The notes under the pieces: generated by a model | The model's database searches: none | What the model saw: only the letters and a program-made list of their open reading frames with translations | Told to the model about the DNA's origin: nothing | Shown here: in pieces, positions 34,417-42,955 of the stretch | How positions within the stretch are numbered: the first letter of the stretch is position 1 | Layout: every line of letters begins with the position of its first letter | Position numbers and translations under genes: made by a program | From: DATFWC01 sp963777755 | GTDB taxonomy: Bacteria; Pseudomonadota; Alphaproteobacteria; Rhizobiales; Xanthobacteraceae | Assembly: GCA_963777755.1 (NCBI GenBank) | Contig: CAVZSC010000026.1 | Location: forward strand, 930,001 to 994,000 | DNA: 64,000 nucleotides | Direction of reading: 5' to 3'

Positions 34417-34668
34417 TCAGTGCACGCTCACCGTCTCGAGCTCCTGGCTCCAGGCATTGGCGATCGCCGCCTCGCGGCTGTCGGTGAGCATGATCGGCGT
34501 GCCGTCTGCGGCATGCAGCGCGAACAGCTGAATGCCCGGCCGCAGATCCGGCGCCTGCGGGAACATGCTCTGTACGTCCTCGGAGCGGATCGCCTTCACG
34601 TACGCGATCTTGCCGCCGCCGAGAACGGCGAGCGCTTCGGGAGAGATGCGTGGATGATGGTCGGTCAT
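34417..34668 (-). CDS. DUF1150 family protein
   Basis: An 83-residue protein of the alphaproteobacterial DUF1150 family (SPEALAVLGGGKIAYVKAIR; FALHAADGTPIMLTDSREAA; ending ETVSVH). An AAGGAG ribosome site precedes the ATG. It follows hsp20 by 46 bp on the same strand, the usual pairing in alphaproteobacteria, and probably shares the heat-shock promoter. Function unknown. Confidence 0.88.
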   Translation of the reverse strand: MTDHHPRISPEALAVLGGGKIAYVKAIRSEDVQSMFPQAPDLRPGIQLFALHAADGTPIMLTDSREAAIANAWSQELETVSVH

Positions 34669-34714
34669 GGCCCTCGACTCCTTTCCTGATCGATTGCTCG
34701 GTCGAGTCCTTTGG

Positions 34715-35143
34715 TCATTCGCTTTCGCCGATGCTGATCGTCTTCACGGTGCGCTGTGGCTCCGGCCGCGCAAGATCGACTGACAGCAGCCCGTTCTTCA
34801 GATCAGCTCCCAGCACTTCGATCCCGTCGGCCAGCACGAAGGTACGCTGGAACTGACGCGCCGCGATTCCGCGGTGCAGATACTGCCGGGACTTGTCGTC
34901 ATGCTGCTGCTTGCCGCGGATAACGAGCTGGTTTTCCTCCACCGACACGTCGAGCTGGTCGCGGGCGAAGCCGGCGACCGCAAGCGTGATGCGCAACCTC
35001 TCCGGGCTGTCCTGATCGCGCGGGAGCCGCTCGATGTTGTAGGGCGGATAGCCGTCGGAGGCCTTGGCGACACGATCGAGCGCACGCTCGATCTCGTCGA
35101 ATCCGAGGAGGAACGGACTAGAAAGCGACGGTACTCGGGACAT
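34715..35143 (-). CDS. Small heat-shock protein, Hsp20 (alpha-crystallin) family
   Basis: A 142-residue holdase chaperone: short N-terminal arm (PFLLGFDEIERALDRVAKAS), an alpha-crystallin domain (about 38-130, with YNIERL and RLRITLAVAGFARDQLDVSV), and the conserved ADLKNGLLSVDLAR strand. It resembles IbpA-like class A sHsps of rhizobia. Upstream are a near-consensus sigma-32 promoter and a leader with a ROSE-type hairpin covering the ribosome site, so both transcription and translation appear heat-controlled. Confidence 0.93.
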   Translation of the reverse strand: MSRVPSLSSPFLLGFDEIERALDRVAKASDGYPPYNIERLPRDQDSPERLRITLAVAGFARDQLDVSVEENQLVIRGKQQHDDKSRQYLHRGIAARQFQRTFVLADGIEVLGADLKNGLLSVDLARPEPQRTVKTISIGESE

Positions 35144-35225
35144 TCAAAGCCCTTTCTCAAGCGACTTTGACGGGGCCCTTGACAGGCGCCCCGACCGCTG
35201 GCGGCACCTGCCGCCGTTCGGCCAT
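35144..35225 (-). promoter_or_regulatory. ROSE-like RNA thermometer in the hsp20 leader
   Basis: The leader (about 82 nt, read on the minus strand) can fold into three hairpins: GGCGGCAGGUGCCGCC (35215-35200), GGGGC..GCCCC (35192-35172) and CAAAG..CUUUG (35169-35145). The last one ends one base before the AUG. Its 5' side contains UCGCU, matching the ROSE U(U/C)GCU core; its 3' side is the Shine-Dalgarno AAAGGG. Pairing leaves one bulged G, one U-G wobble and a GAGA tetraloop, the classic ROSE arrangement. Warming would melt it and expose the ribosome site. Confidence 0.8.
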
Positions 35226-35231
35226 GACCCA

Positions 35232-35260
35232 ATATGGGAAACGGAGGTTAAGGGTTCAAG
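35232..35260 (-). promoter_or_regulatory. Sigma-32 (RpoH) promoter of hsp20
   Basis: On the minus strand CTTGAA (35260-35255), a 15-base spacer, then TCCCATAT (35239-35232). This differs at one base from the sigma-32 consensus CTTGAA-N13-15-CCCCATNT. The predicted start near 35225 gives a leader of about 80 nt to the hsp20 ATG. Confidence 0.85.
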
Positions 35261-35285
35261 AACGCGGCCGAGCGCGCGGGGCGCA

Positions 35286-36597
35286 TCACTGGTTCGCGCG
35301 TTCAAATTGCCGCAACAGTTCGTTACCGTGCGCAACGGCGTCGTCGAGCGCGACCTGGGCCGGTTTTCGGCCCGCAAAGACGTGCTCGAGCTCGTTCTCG
35401 ATGTGGTCGCGGATCAGCAGGAAGGACCCGAGCCTCAGTCCCTTCGAATGCTCGGTCGGGGGCCGCAGGGTCAGCTGCTCGACGGCGGTATCGGTCCCCG
35501 GATTCCGGTCATAGAAGCCCTGCGCCCGCGACAGGTCGTAGGCCTTGCGGGTGATCGGGAGGTAGCCGGTATTTTGATGCCACCAGGCCTGCAGGCCGGG
35601 CCGCGACAGGAACGCGAAGAACCGCGCCACCCCCTTGTACTCGGCGGGCGGCCGGCCTTTGAGCACCCACAGGCTCGCGCCGCCGATGATCGAGTTGTGC
35701 GGCGCGCCCGGCACGTCCGGCCAATAGGGCAGCATGCCGTAGCCGAGATCGAATCTCCCATTCGCCAGAATGTTGGTCCGCGCGCCGGACGAGCCGAGAT
35801 AGATGCCGCATTCGTTGCTGTGGAATTTGGACTCGGCCCGGTTGGCGCGCCCGCCGTAGCTGAAGAGCCTCCCCTTCTGCCATTCGGCCAGCGTCGCGAT
35901 GTGGCGCACGACGGTCGCATTGTTGATCGTGAGCTCGGTGTCATAGCCGGAAAACCCGTTGCTCTTCGTGGCGATCGGCAGGTTGTGATAGGCGGAGAAA
36001 TTCTCGATGTGAATCCACGACGGCCATTCGCTGGTGAACCCGCAGCGCACGCCGGCGTCGACCAGCTTGCGGGCGAATCGTGCCGACCTCGTTCCAGGTG
36101 GTGGGCGGCTTGTCCGGATTGAGCCCGACGGCGCGAAACTGGTCCTTGTTGTAGTAGAGGATCGGCGTCGAGCTGTTGAACGGAAACGACAGCAGGCTGC
36201 CGTCGAGCTCGCCGTAATAGCCGGTGATCGCCGGCAGATAGGCCGACGGGTCGAACGGCTCGCCCTGGTCGCGCATCAGCTGGTGCACCGGATAGATCGC
36301 ACCCTTGGCGGCCATCATGGTGGCGGTGGCGACCTCCACCACCTGCACGATCGACGGCTGCTGGCGCGAACGCAACGCCATGATCGCCGCCGCCAGCGTG
36401 TCGCTGTAGTTGCCCTTGTAGCTCGGGATGATGCGATAGTCCGACTGGCTCTCGTTGAAGTCGGAAGCGAGCTTTTCCAACTGGCGACCGCGCTCGCCCT
36501 GCATCGCATGCCACCAGGCAATCTCGACGACCGCCTCAGCCGATCCGGGGAGAAGCAGAAGGGATACGGCAGCCGCGGCGAGGCCACGAGCCGGCAT
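35286..36597 (-). pseudogene. UgpB-like ABC binding protein, frameshifted duplicate
   Basis: A close tandem paralogue of the intact gene at 36779-38095. The first part (from ATG 36597, with GGAG upstream) gives a signal peptide and VVEIAWWHAMQGERGRQLEK through TTWNEVGTI; the remainder continues in another frame from ARKL/RCGFTSEWPSWIHIEN to QFERANQ. The break lies at 36070-36078, where one extra base (ATTCGCCCGC instead of ATTGCCCGC) would explain it. Extracellular solute-binding family 1, resembling glycerol-3-phosphate binding UgpB. It is either a recent pseudogene or a one-base sequence error; no permease or ATPase genes are adjacent. Confidence 0.8.
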
Positions 36598-36740
36598 CAG
36601 GCGCTCCATGCGAGCTTGGACCCGAATTTCTCGGGCGAAACTTGACCCCGACCAGCTCGCTTCGTTCTGTCGCCGAATTGTAGGATGGAGAAACGGCGAG
36701 TGAAAAGAGGGCCGTCGGGCCGATGCGCAAAAAAACTCTC

Positions 36741-36782
36741 GGCCTGCCGGTTACGGCCTGCCGGCTACGGCCTGCCGGCTAC
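36741..36782. repeat. Three tandem 14-bp repeats at the 3' end of the ugpB-like gene
   Basis: GGCCTGCCGGYTAC repeated three times head to tail (36741-36754, 36755-36768, 36769-36782); the last unit contains the stop codon of the upstream ugpB-like gene. The unit length is not a multiple of three, so expansion moves in-frame stops but not the protein. Confidence 0.8.
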
Positions 36783-38095
36783 TGGTTTGCCTTTTCGAAC
36801 TGCCGCAGCAGCGCGTTTCCCCGGTTGACGACGGAGTCCATCGCGGCCTTGGCGGACTTGCGTCCCGCAAAGGTCTGCTCGAGCTCGTCCTCGATGACGT
36901 CGCGCACGAGAACGAACGAGCCGATCCGCAAGCCCTTCGAATTCTCCGTGGGCGGATGCAGCGTGATCTGCTCGATCGAGATGTCGGCCCCACGGTTGCG
37001 ATCGTAGAACCCTTGCGCGCGGGTGAGATCGAAGGCGGTGCGCGTGATCGGCAGATAGCCGGTGACCTGGTGCCACCACGCCTGCACGCCGGGCCGCGAC
37101 AGGAAGGCGAAAAACTTGGCGACCCCGGCATATTCGGCTGGCTGGCGTCCCTTGAGGACCCACAGGGTGGCGCCGCCGATGATCGAGTTCTGCGGCGCCC
37201 CGGGCACATCCGGCCAATAGGGCAGCATGCCGAATCCGACCTCGAAATTGGCCTTGGCGAGAATGTCCGCGCGCGCGGCCGAACTGCCGAGGAAGATGCC
37301 GCATTCGCCGCCGTGGAACTTGGGATCGGCGCGGGTTTCCCGCCCGCCGTAGTCGAAGATCCGGGTCCCCTGCCATTCGGCGAGCTTGGCGACGTGCCGC
37401 ACCATGACGGGGTTGTCGAGCGTAAGCTCCGCCTCCAGCCCGGCGAATCCGTTCGCGCGCGTCGCGATCGGCACATTGTGCAAGGCCGAGAAATTCTCGA
37501 TCAGGATCCACGACGGCCAGTGCGTCGTGAAACCGCAGCGCACGCCGACGGAGCGCAGCTTGCGTCCGACCTGCTCCACCTCCGGCCAGGTTTTGGGCGG
37601 CTTGTCCGGGTCGAGCCCGGCGGAGCGGAACAAGTCCCGGTTGTAATAGAGGATAGGGGTCGAGGCGTTGAACGGAAACGACAGCATGTTGCCGGAAACG
37701 TCGGTGTAGTAGCCCGTGATCGCCGGCAGATAGGCCTTCGGGTTGAACGTCTCCCCCTGGTCCCGCATCAGCTCGTAGACCGGGTAGACCGCGCCCTTGG
37801 CGGCCATCATGGTGGCGGTGGCAACCTCGGCAACCTGCACGATCGCCGGCTGCTGGCGCGAGCGCAGCGCTACGATCGCCGCCGACAGGGTCTCGTTGTA
37901 GAGGCCCTTGTTGGCCGGCACGATGCGAAACTCGCGCTGCGTCTCGTTGAAGTCGGAGGCGAGCTTGTCGAGCAGCCGGTTGAGCTCGTTCTGCATGGCA
38001 TGCCACCACTGGATCTCGACGGCGGCCTTGGCGGGTCCCATCGAAAGCAGCAGCACGAGCACGGCCACGCCAGCGGCGAAGCCACGAGCCGACAT
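36779..38095 (-). CDS. ABC transporter binding protein, UgpB-like (family 1)
   Basis: A 438-residue periplasmic binding protein with a signal peptide (AAGVAVLVLLLSMGPAKA) and mature start AVEIQWWHAMQNELNRLLDK, typical of UgpB (sn-glycerol-3-phosphate) and related sugar-phosphate binders. Further UgpB-like blocks: NMLSFPFNASTPILYYNRD, FALHN-type region and AWWHQVTGYLPITRTAFDL. An upstream GGAG sets the ATG at 38095. A frameshifted second copy follows immediately, and the upstream flanks of both copies are also similar, so a segmental tandem duplication is clear. UgpA/E/C partners are not nearby. Confidence 0.88.
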   Translation of the reverse strand: MSARGFAAGVAVLVLLLSMGPAKAAVEIQWWHAMQNELNRLLDKLASDFNETQREFRIVPANKGLYNETLSAAIVALRSRQQPAIVQVAEVATATMMAAKGAVYPVYELMRDQGETFNPKAYLPAITGYYTDVSGNMLSFPFNASTPILYYNRDLFRSAGLDPDKPPKTWPEVEQVGRKLRSVGVRCGFTTHWPSWILIENFSALHNVPIATRANGFAGLEAELTLDNPVMVRHVAKLAEWQGTRIFDYGGRETRADPKFHGGECGIFLGSSAARADILAKANFEVGFGMLPYWPDVPGAPQNSIIGGATLWVLKGRQPAEYAGVAKFFAFLSRPGVQAWWHQVTGYLPITRTAFDLTRAQGFYDRNRGADISIEQITLHPPTENSKGLRIGSFVLVRDVIEDELEQTFAGRKSAKAAMDSVVNRGNALLRQFEKANQ

Positions 38096-38231
38096 TCAGC
38101 TCTCCATGCGAGCTTGGGCCCGAATTTTCGGGCGAACTTTGACCCCAACCAGCCCGCTTTGATTCTGCAATTGAGGGCGATTGTAGGACGGCGAGGCGGG
38201 TCAATGGAAGGGGCAACCTGTCGCGCAGATG

Positions 38232-38252
38232 CCCATAGCGGCCCGCTATGGG
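38232..38252. repeat. Perfect 10-bp inverted repeat
   Basis: CCCATAGCGG-C-CCGCTATGGG, a perfect palindrome with a single central base, between the ugpB-like gene and the divergent small membrane-protein gene. The one-base centre favours a protein-binding operator over an RNA hairpin. Confidence 0.5.
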
Positions 38253-38381
38253 TGGCCGGGAGAGCCGCGAGCCATGCATTTTGTGACCCGCATCACGGTC
38301 TGGTTGAACCGCGATGGCTCAATCTGTCACTCGTTAATGTTCGTTCACAGAGGATGCCAGGTACTTGGTCGGAGAAGAAAA

Positions 38382-38588
38382 ATGAAGGCCGCCTTCGGAA
38401 ACGTCGGGATCATGGTCGCGACCAACACCGCCCTGTTCACCGGGCTGGACATGGGGCAGTGGATCGCCGACGCGCTGTCGCTGTGGACGCTGCCGGCCAA
38501 CATGGTGGCCGCGGTGATCGCAACCGCGCTTGGCCTTGCTTTGACCGCCGCCGGCCGCGCCTTCGGCTTCGGCAACGCCGCCGCCTGA
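38382..38588 (+). CDS. Small hypothetical membrane protein
   Basis: A 68-residue protein with GGAG eight bases before the ATG. It has a C-terminal hydrophobic helix (LPANMVAAVIATALGLALTA) preceded by MGQWIADALSLW. No family recognised. It converges with the amidohydrolase gene, leaving only 4 bp between stops. Confidence 0.55.
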   Translation: MKAAFGNVGIMVATNTALFTGLDMGQWIADALSLWTLPANMVAAVIATALGLALTAAGRAFGFGNAAA

Positions 38589-38592
38589 TCCG

Positions 38593-39573
38593 TCAGCCCT
38601 GCCTTAGCCGGAACAGCTTGATCGCATTGTCGCACCCGATCCTGCGGCGGTCCACCTCGCCCAAGGGTGCCTGCGCAAACCACTCCGCCGCGTCGCCGAT
38701 GTCCTCGAACGGGTAGTCGGCGGAGAACATGATCCGCTCCACCCCGACCTCCGCGATCGCGTTCAGCAACGTCGGCGTGCTGAAATTCCCCGACGTGGTG
38801 AGGTGGAAATTGCTGCGGAAATAGTGCTCGACCGGCTTCTCGGCCGCGTACTTGTGCGGCGCGTTCATCCAGACATTGCGGTTGTCGATCCGCCACAGAT
38901 TGAAGGTGAGCCCTTCGCCCAGGTGCCCGAGCACGATGGCGAGCCGCTTGTGCCGGTCGAACAGGCCGCTGCCGATCAGCCGCAGCGCGTGCACTGCCGT
39001 CTCGGCGGCGAATGCCCAGGTGGGACCGAGCAGCCAGGGATGGCCGTCGTAGATCTGCGCCATGCTGGGCAGCGGATTGCGCGGGTGCAGATAGAACGGG
39101 ACGTCCAGGCTCTCCACCACCGCCCAGAACGGCCGGTACTGCGGGAGATCGTAATAGACCGCGGTATTCGCTTCGCCGACCTGCGAGAAGCCGTTGACGA
39201 GTGCCCCGACGAAGCCGAGCTCCTTGACGCAGCGCGTGAGCTCCTGCGCGGCGGCCTCCGGGTCCTGCATCGGCAGCGCGGCCAGCCCGGCAAAGCGGTC
39301 GGGGCGCTTGCGCACCTCCGCGGCGAGCACATCGTTCGCCTGGCGCGCCACCGCGATCGCCTGCTTCACGTCGTAGATCGCCTGCACGGCGGGCGCGTTG
39401 AGGGAGAGGATCATGATCGCGACGCCGGATTCGTCCATCAGACGCAACCGCTGGTCCTGGAAATCGAGCAGCCGATGGCGCAACTCGGTCCACACATGAG
39501 ACCCGAACTGCTGCGAATCGCCGAGCGTCGCTTCGGTGGCAAAATGCTCTTCGAGAATGACGGTGCCGTCCAT
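38593..39573 (-). CDS. Amidohydrolase-family decarboxylase (gamma-resorcylate decarboxylase-like)
   Basis: A 326-residue TIM-barrel protein of the amidohydrolase_2/ACMSD family. The metal/active-site residues match 2,6-dihydroxybenzoate (gamma-resorcylate) decarboxylase both in type and position: E8-x-H10 in LEEHF, H163 in YLHPRNP, H216 in LGHLGE and D285 in FSADYPFED. It would decarboxylate, non-oxidatively, a hydroxybenzoate-like acid; which one is not known. It is divergent from the enolase-superfamily gene, with 135 bp between starts. Confidence 0.88.
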   Translation of the reverse strand: MDGTVILEEHFATEATLGDSQQFGSHVWTELRHRLLDFQDQRLRLMDESGVAIMILSLNAPAVQAIYDVKQAIAVARQANDVLAAEVRKRPDRFAGLAALPMQDPEAAAQELTRCVKELGFVGALVNGFSQVGEANTAVYYDLPQYRPFWAVVESLDVPFYLHPRNPLPSMAQIYDGHPWLLGPTWAFAAETAVHALRLIGSGLFDRHKRLAIVLGHLGEGLTFNLWRIDNRNVWMNAPHKYAAEKPVEHYFRSNFHLTTSGNFSTPTLLNAIAEVGVERIMFSADYPFEDIGDAAEWFAQAPLGEVDRRRIGCDNAIKLFRLRQG

Positions 39574-39708
39574 GCGTCTCCCCCTATTTGACCGGGCCGG
39601 ATGATGCACACATGGCCGGCCGCTGGCCAGCCGATCGGGCGGGGTTGGAACGCCACCCAGATATGCGGCAAGGTGGTGTCGCATGAGGAATCCTGTGGCA
39701 GCCCCATC

Positions 39709-40803
39709 ATGACCAGCCCGCCAGCTCCCCGCCTCACGATCCGCAACCTTCGCGCCGTCGGCGTCGAAGTGCCGATGACCTATGCGTTGGGCACCAGCCG
39801 CGGCGTCATCACCAGGGCGCCGCTGCTGCTGATCGATCTGGAGACCGAGGAGGGCATCACCGGCCGCTCCTACGTGTTCTGCTATTTGCGGGCGGCCGCA
39901 CCGGCGATCGCCGCGCTCCTCGGGGAAGTGCTGCAGGTCACGCGCGGCGAGGCGATCGCACCGCTCGATCTGTGGAACCGGCTGGCGCAGCGCTTCACCC
40001 TCATCGGTGTGCAGGGCATCGTCCGCATGGCGATGGCCGGGTTCGACGTGGCGTGCTGGGACGCGCTGGCGATCGCCGCCGGCATGCCGCTCGCGCGCTT
40101 GGTCGGCGGGCAGGTGAAGCCGGTTCCCGCCTACAACAGCTGCGGCCTCGGCCTGATGGCGCCCGACGCGCTGGGGGACGAGGCGGAAAGGCTCGCGCGC
40201 GGGTTTTCGGCGGTGAAGCTCCGCCTCGGCTATCCGACGCTCGCCGAGGACCTGGCCGCGCTGGCGGCGGTCCGTCGTCGCCTGCCGGCGACGACCCTCA
40301 TGGTCGACTACAACCAGGCGTTGACCCTCGCCGAAGCGCTGCGGCGCGGTGCCGCTCTCGATGCGCAGGGGATCTACTGGCTCGAGGAGCCGATCCGCCA
40401 CGATGACTATGCGGGCGCGGCGCGTCTTTCCCGCGAGCTCAAGACGCCGGTCCAGATCGGCGAGAATTTCTCGCTTCCCGCCGCCATGGCGACCGCGATC
40501 GCAACCGGCGCCTGCGACTACGTGATGCCGGACCTGGAGCGCATCGGCGGCGTCACCGGGTGGCTGCGCGCCGCGGCGCTCGCCGAGGCGCATCGGATCG
40601 AGATGTCGTCCCACCTGTTCCCGGAAGTCAGCGCCCATCTGCTGGCCGCGACCTCGACCGGCCATTGGCTGGAATGGGTCGACTGGGCCGAGGCGATCGT
40701 CGAGGAGCCGCTGCGGATCGTCGACGGATACGCGATTCCGCCCGACCGGCCCGGAAACGGGCTCGTCTGGAACGCCAAGGCGGTCGACCGCTTTCGGATA
40801 TAA
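39709..40803 (+). CDS. Mandelate racemase/muconate lactonizing enzyme family protein
   Basis: A 364-residue enolase-superfamily enzyme. Residues equivalent to mandelate racemase occur with a constant offset of five: D200, E226 and E252 (metal ligands; VDYNQA, WLEEP, GENF), D275-H302 (the general-base dyad; SSHLFPE) and E322 (LEWVDW). The KxK motif is KLR (K170, R172), so the usual second lysine base is an arginine. This suggests one-sided proton abstraction, as in sugar-acid dehydratases, rather than racemisation (inference). A cattle of homologues act on hydroxy acids; substrate unknown. Confidence 0.87.
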   Translation: MTSPPAPRLTIRNLRAVGVEVPMTYALGTSRGVITRAPLLLIDLETEEGITGRSYVFCYLRAAAPAIAALLGEVLQVTRGEAIAPLDLWNRLAQRFTLIGVQGIVRMAMAGFDVACWDALAIAAGMPLARLVGGQVKPVPAYNSCGLGLMAPDALGDEAERLARGFSAVKLRLGYPTLAEDLAALAAVRRRLPATTLMVDYNQALTLAEALRRGAALDAQGIYWLEEPIRHDDYAGAARLSRELKTPVQIGENFSLPAAMATAIATGACDYVMPDLERIGGVTGWLRAAALAEAHRIEMSSHLFPEVSAHLLAATSTGHWLEWVDWAEAIVEEPLRIVDGYAIPPDRPGNGLVWNAKAVDRFRI

Positions 40804-40906
40804 CCCCTTGGGAGTGTGTGAGGAACGGCCCTGGCTCTTGCGCAAAGTCGATGGGAGAACCAATTCACGTCGAGCACGTTTCCATTCCATACCGCCGGGA
40901 TTTCCC

Positions 40907-41809
40907 ATGGCCACCGAGCGCCCCAGTCCACGTTATTCGGGTATCGACGTCTGGGATCCGTCCGAGGTCCTGGAGGCCATGATCGAGGGCCAGTTTTCCG
41001 CCGTGGCGGCGGTGCGGGCCGCCCGGCCGGCGCTCGAGCAGGCGGCGCTCGCCATGGAGAAGCGGCTGCGCCATCGCGGCCGTCTGGTCTATGTGGGCGC
41101 CGGCACCTCCGGCCGGCTGGCGGTCCAGGACGGCGCCGAACTGATGCCCACCTTCAGCTGGCCGGCCGAGCGGCTGGTGCTCCTGATGGCGGGCGGCCAC
41201 GACGCCCTCCTGCAATCGGTGGAAGGCGCCGAGGACGCGATCGAGCGCGCCGAGCGCGAGGTGCGCGAGCAGGGCGTCAATGCCCGGGACGTGGTGATCG
41301 CGGTCGCGGCGAGCGGGACGACCCCGTTCACGCTCGCCTGCCTGCGCGCCGCCAAGCAGCGCGGCGCCCTGACGGTCGGTATCGCCAACAATCCGGGCAC
41401 GCCGATCCTGGAGGAATCCGACCATCCGGTCTGGCTCGATACCGGCTCCGAGCCGATCGCCGGCTCGACCCGCATGAAGGCCGGCACCGCGCAGCGGATT
41501 GCGCTCACCCTCTTGTCGACGCTCCTGATGATCCTGCTCGGCCGCGTCTATGAGGGCCTGATGGTGGACGTGCAGGTGGTGAACCAGAAGCTCGTCCGGC
41601 GCAGCGAGGACATGCTGATGCAGCTCACCGGTCGCGGCCGCGACGAGGTCCGTGGCGCGCTGCATCGCGCCAAGGGCAGCGTGAAGCTCGCCGTCATGTT
41701 GCTCAACGGCTGCGACGTCGCCGAGGCCCGGGCCTTCCTCGAGCGCAGCCGCGGCCACCTGCGGGCGGCCCTCGCCCTGGCGGCACAGCGCCACAACCAC
41801 GCGGCGTGA
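40907..41809 (+). CDS. murQ: N-acetylmuramic acid 6-phosphate etherase
   Basis: A 300-residue SIS-domain protein. GAGTSGRLAVQDGAELMPTF (about 63-82) and DTGSEPIAGSTRMKAGTAQ (about 185-203) match MurQ, which cleaves the lactyl ether of MurNAc-6-phosphate in cell-wall recycling. AVAASGTTPFTLACLRAA is the phosphosugar loop. The start at 40907 (MATERPSPRYSGIDVW) fits the family; a longer frame is not supported. No anmK or nagZ is adjacent. Confidence 0.9.
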   Translation: MATERPSPRYSGIDVWDPSEVLEAMIEGQFSAVAAVRAARPALEQAALAMEKRLRHRGRLVYVGAGTSGRLAVQDGAELMPTFSWPAERLVLLMAGGHDALLQSVEGAEDAIERAEREVREQGVNARDVVIAVAASGTTPFTLACLRAAKQRGALTVGIANNPGTPILEESDHPVWLDTGSEPIAGSTRMKAGTAQRIALTLLSTLLMILLGRVYEGLMVDVQVVNQKLVRRSEDMLMQLTGRGRDEVRGALHRAKGSVKLAVMLLNGCDVAEARAFLERSRGHLRAALALAAQRHNHAA

Positions 41810-41961
41810 CGTTCCGTCACACGGGCCGACAAGCTTCAGCGCTTCCGGTTCTGCTCGGGTCGCCGATGTGGTTGCCGCGGCGAATGCGACGTCATAGGCT
41901 GCCTGCGTCCCGCCGATACGCTTTCTCGCCCGAACCAGCTCCGAAGTGTCCGAGGACTGCC

Positions 41962-42849
41962 ATGCCGCACGTGACGACCGACGATGGGGTCAAGCTCTAT
42001 TACGAGGAGACCGGCTCCGGAATCCCGATCGTGTTCGTGCACGAGTTCGCCGGCGACTTCCGGTCCTGGGAGCCGCAGGTGCGCTATCTCTCGCACCGCT
42101 ACCGCTGCATCACCTACAATGCGCGCGGCTACCCGCCGTCGGACGTGCCCCGGGAGGCCGAGCGCTATTCGCAGAACCGCGCGCGCGACGACATCCGCGA
42201 CGTGCTCGATGGGTTGAAGCTCGACAAAGCGCATATCGTCGGCCTGTCGATGGGTGGCTTCGCGACATTGCATTTCGGCTTCACCTATCAGAGCCGCGCC
42301 CGGTCGCTGGTCGTCGCCGGCTGCGGTTACGGGGCGCAACCCGACAAGCGCCAGCAGTTCGTCGCCGAGGCCGAGACGGCGGCGAAGAATTTCGCGACGC
42401 TGAGCATGGCCAAGGCGGCGGAGGGCTATGCGCTCGGGCCGACGCGCGTGCAGTTCCAGAACAAGGACCCGCGCGGCTGGGCCGAGTTCCGCGACCAGCT
42501 CGCCCAGCACTCGACCGAAGGGTCGGCCGCCACCATGCGCGGCGTGCAGGCGCGCCGACCTTCGCTGTACGAACTCACCGACAGGATGCAGACCATCACC
42601 GCGCCGACCCTGATCATGACCGGCGACGAGGATTGGCAGTGCCTCGAGCCGGGCCTGCTGATGAAGCGCACCATCCCGACCGCCGGCCTGGTGGTGATGC
42701 CGAACGCCGGCCACACCATCAACCTGGAGGAGCCGGCCGCCTTCAACCAGCACCTCGCCGACTTCCTCCATGCGGTCGACGTCGGCGCCTGGCCCAAGCG
42801 CGACCCGCGTGCGATGGTCGCCGGCGTGCTCGGGCACGCGAAGGAATAG
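41962..42849 (+). CDS. Alpha/beta-fold hydrolase
   Basis: A 295-residue alpha/beta hydrolase. Nucleophile elbow GLSMGG (S near residue 95), oxyanion region VFVHEFAGD, acid TGDEDWQC, and histidine NAGHTINLEEP. The N-terminal TTDDGVKLYYEETGSGIPIV is typical of haloalkane dehalogenase/lyase-like esterases and of meta-cleavage hydrolases. Substrate unknown. It stands alone between murQ and a GyrI-like gene. Confidence 0.85.
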   Translation: MPHVTTDDGVKLYYEETGSGIPIVFVHEFAGDFRSWEPQVRYLSHRYRCITYNARGYPPSDVPREAERYSQNRARDDIRDVLDGLKLDKAHIVGLSMGGFATLHFGFTYQSRARSLVVAGCGYGAQPDKRQQFVAEAETAAKNFATLSMAKAAEGYALGPTRVQFQNKDPRGWAEFRDQLAQHSTEGSAATMRGVQARRPSLYELTDRMQTITAPTLIMTGDEDWQCLEPGLLMKRTIPTAGLVVMPNAGHTINLEEPAAFNQHLADFLHAVDVGAWPKRDPRAMVAGVLGHAKE

Positions 42850-42955
42850 GCCTGCTCTCGAGAATATCGTCGGCCCTGTCGGACCGGCCCACGCTCGTTC
42901 GTCCTCGGGCATGGGCGACCCGCAATGGGAAGCCCCTGGGAACCGAGGGGTCTCC

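Noticed and set aside
38593..40914. 773-residue fusion including the amidohydrolase
   Set aside because: Only the last 326 residues, from ATG 39573, resemble the family; the rest is antisense to the enolase-superfamily gene.
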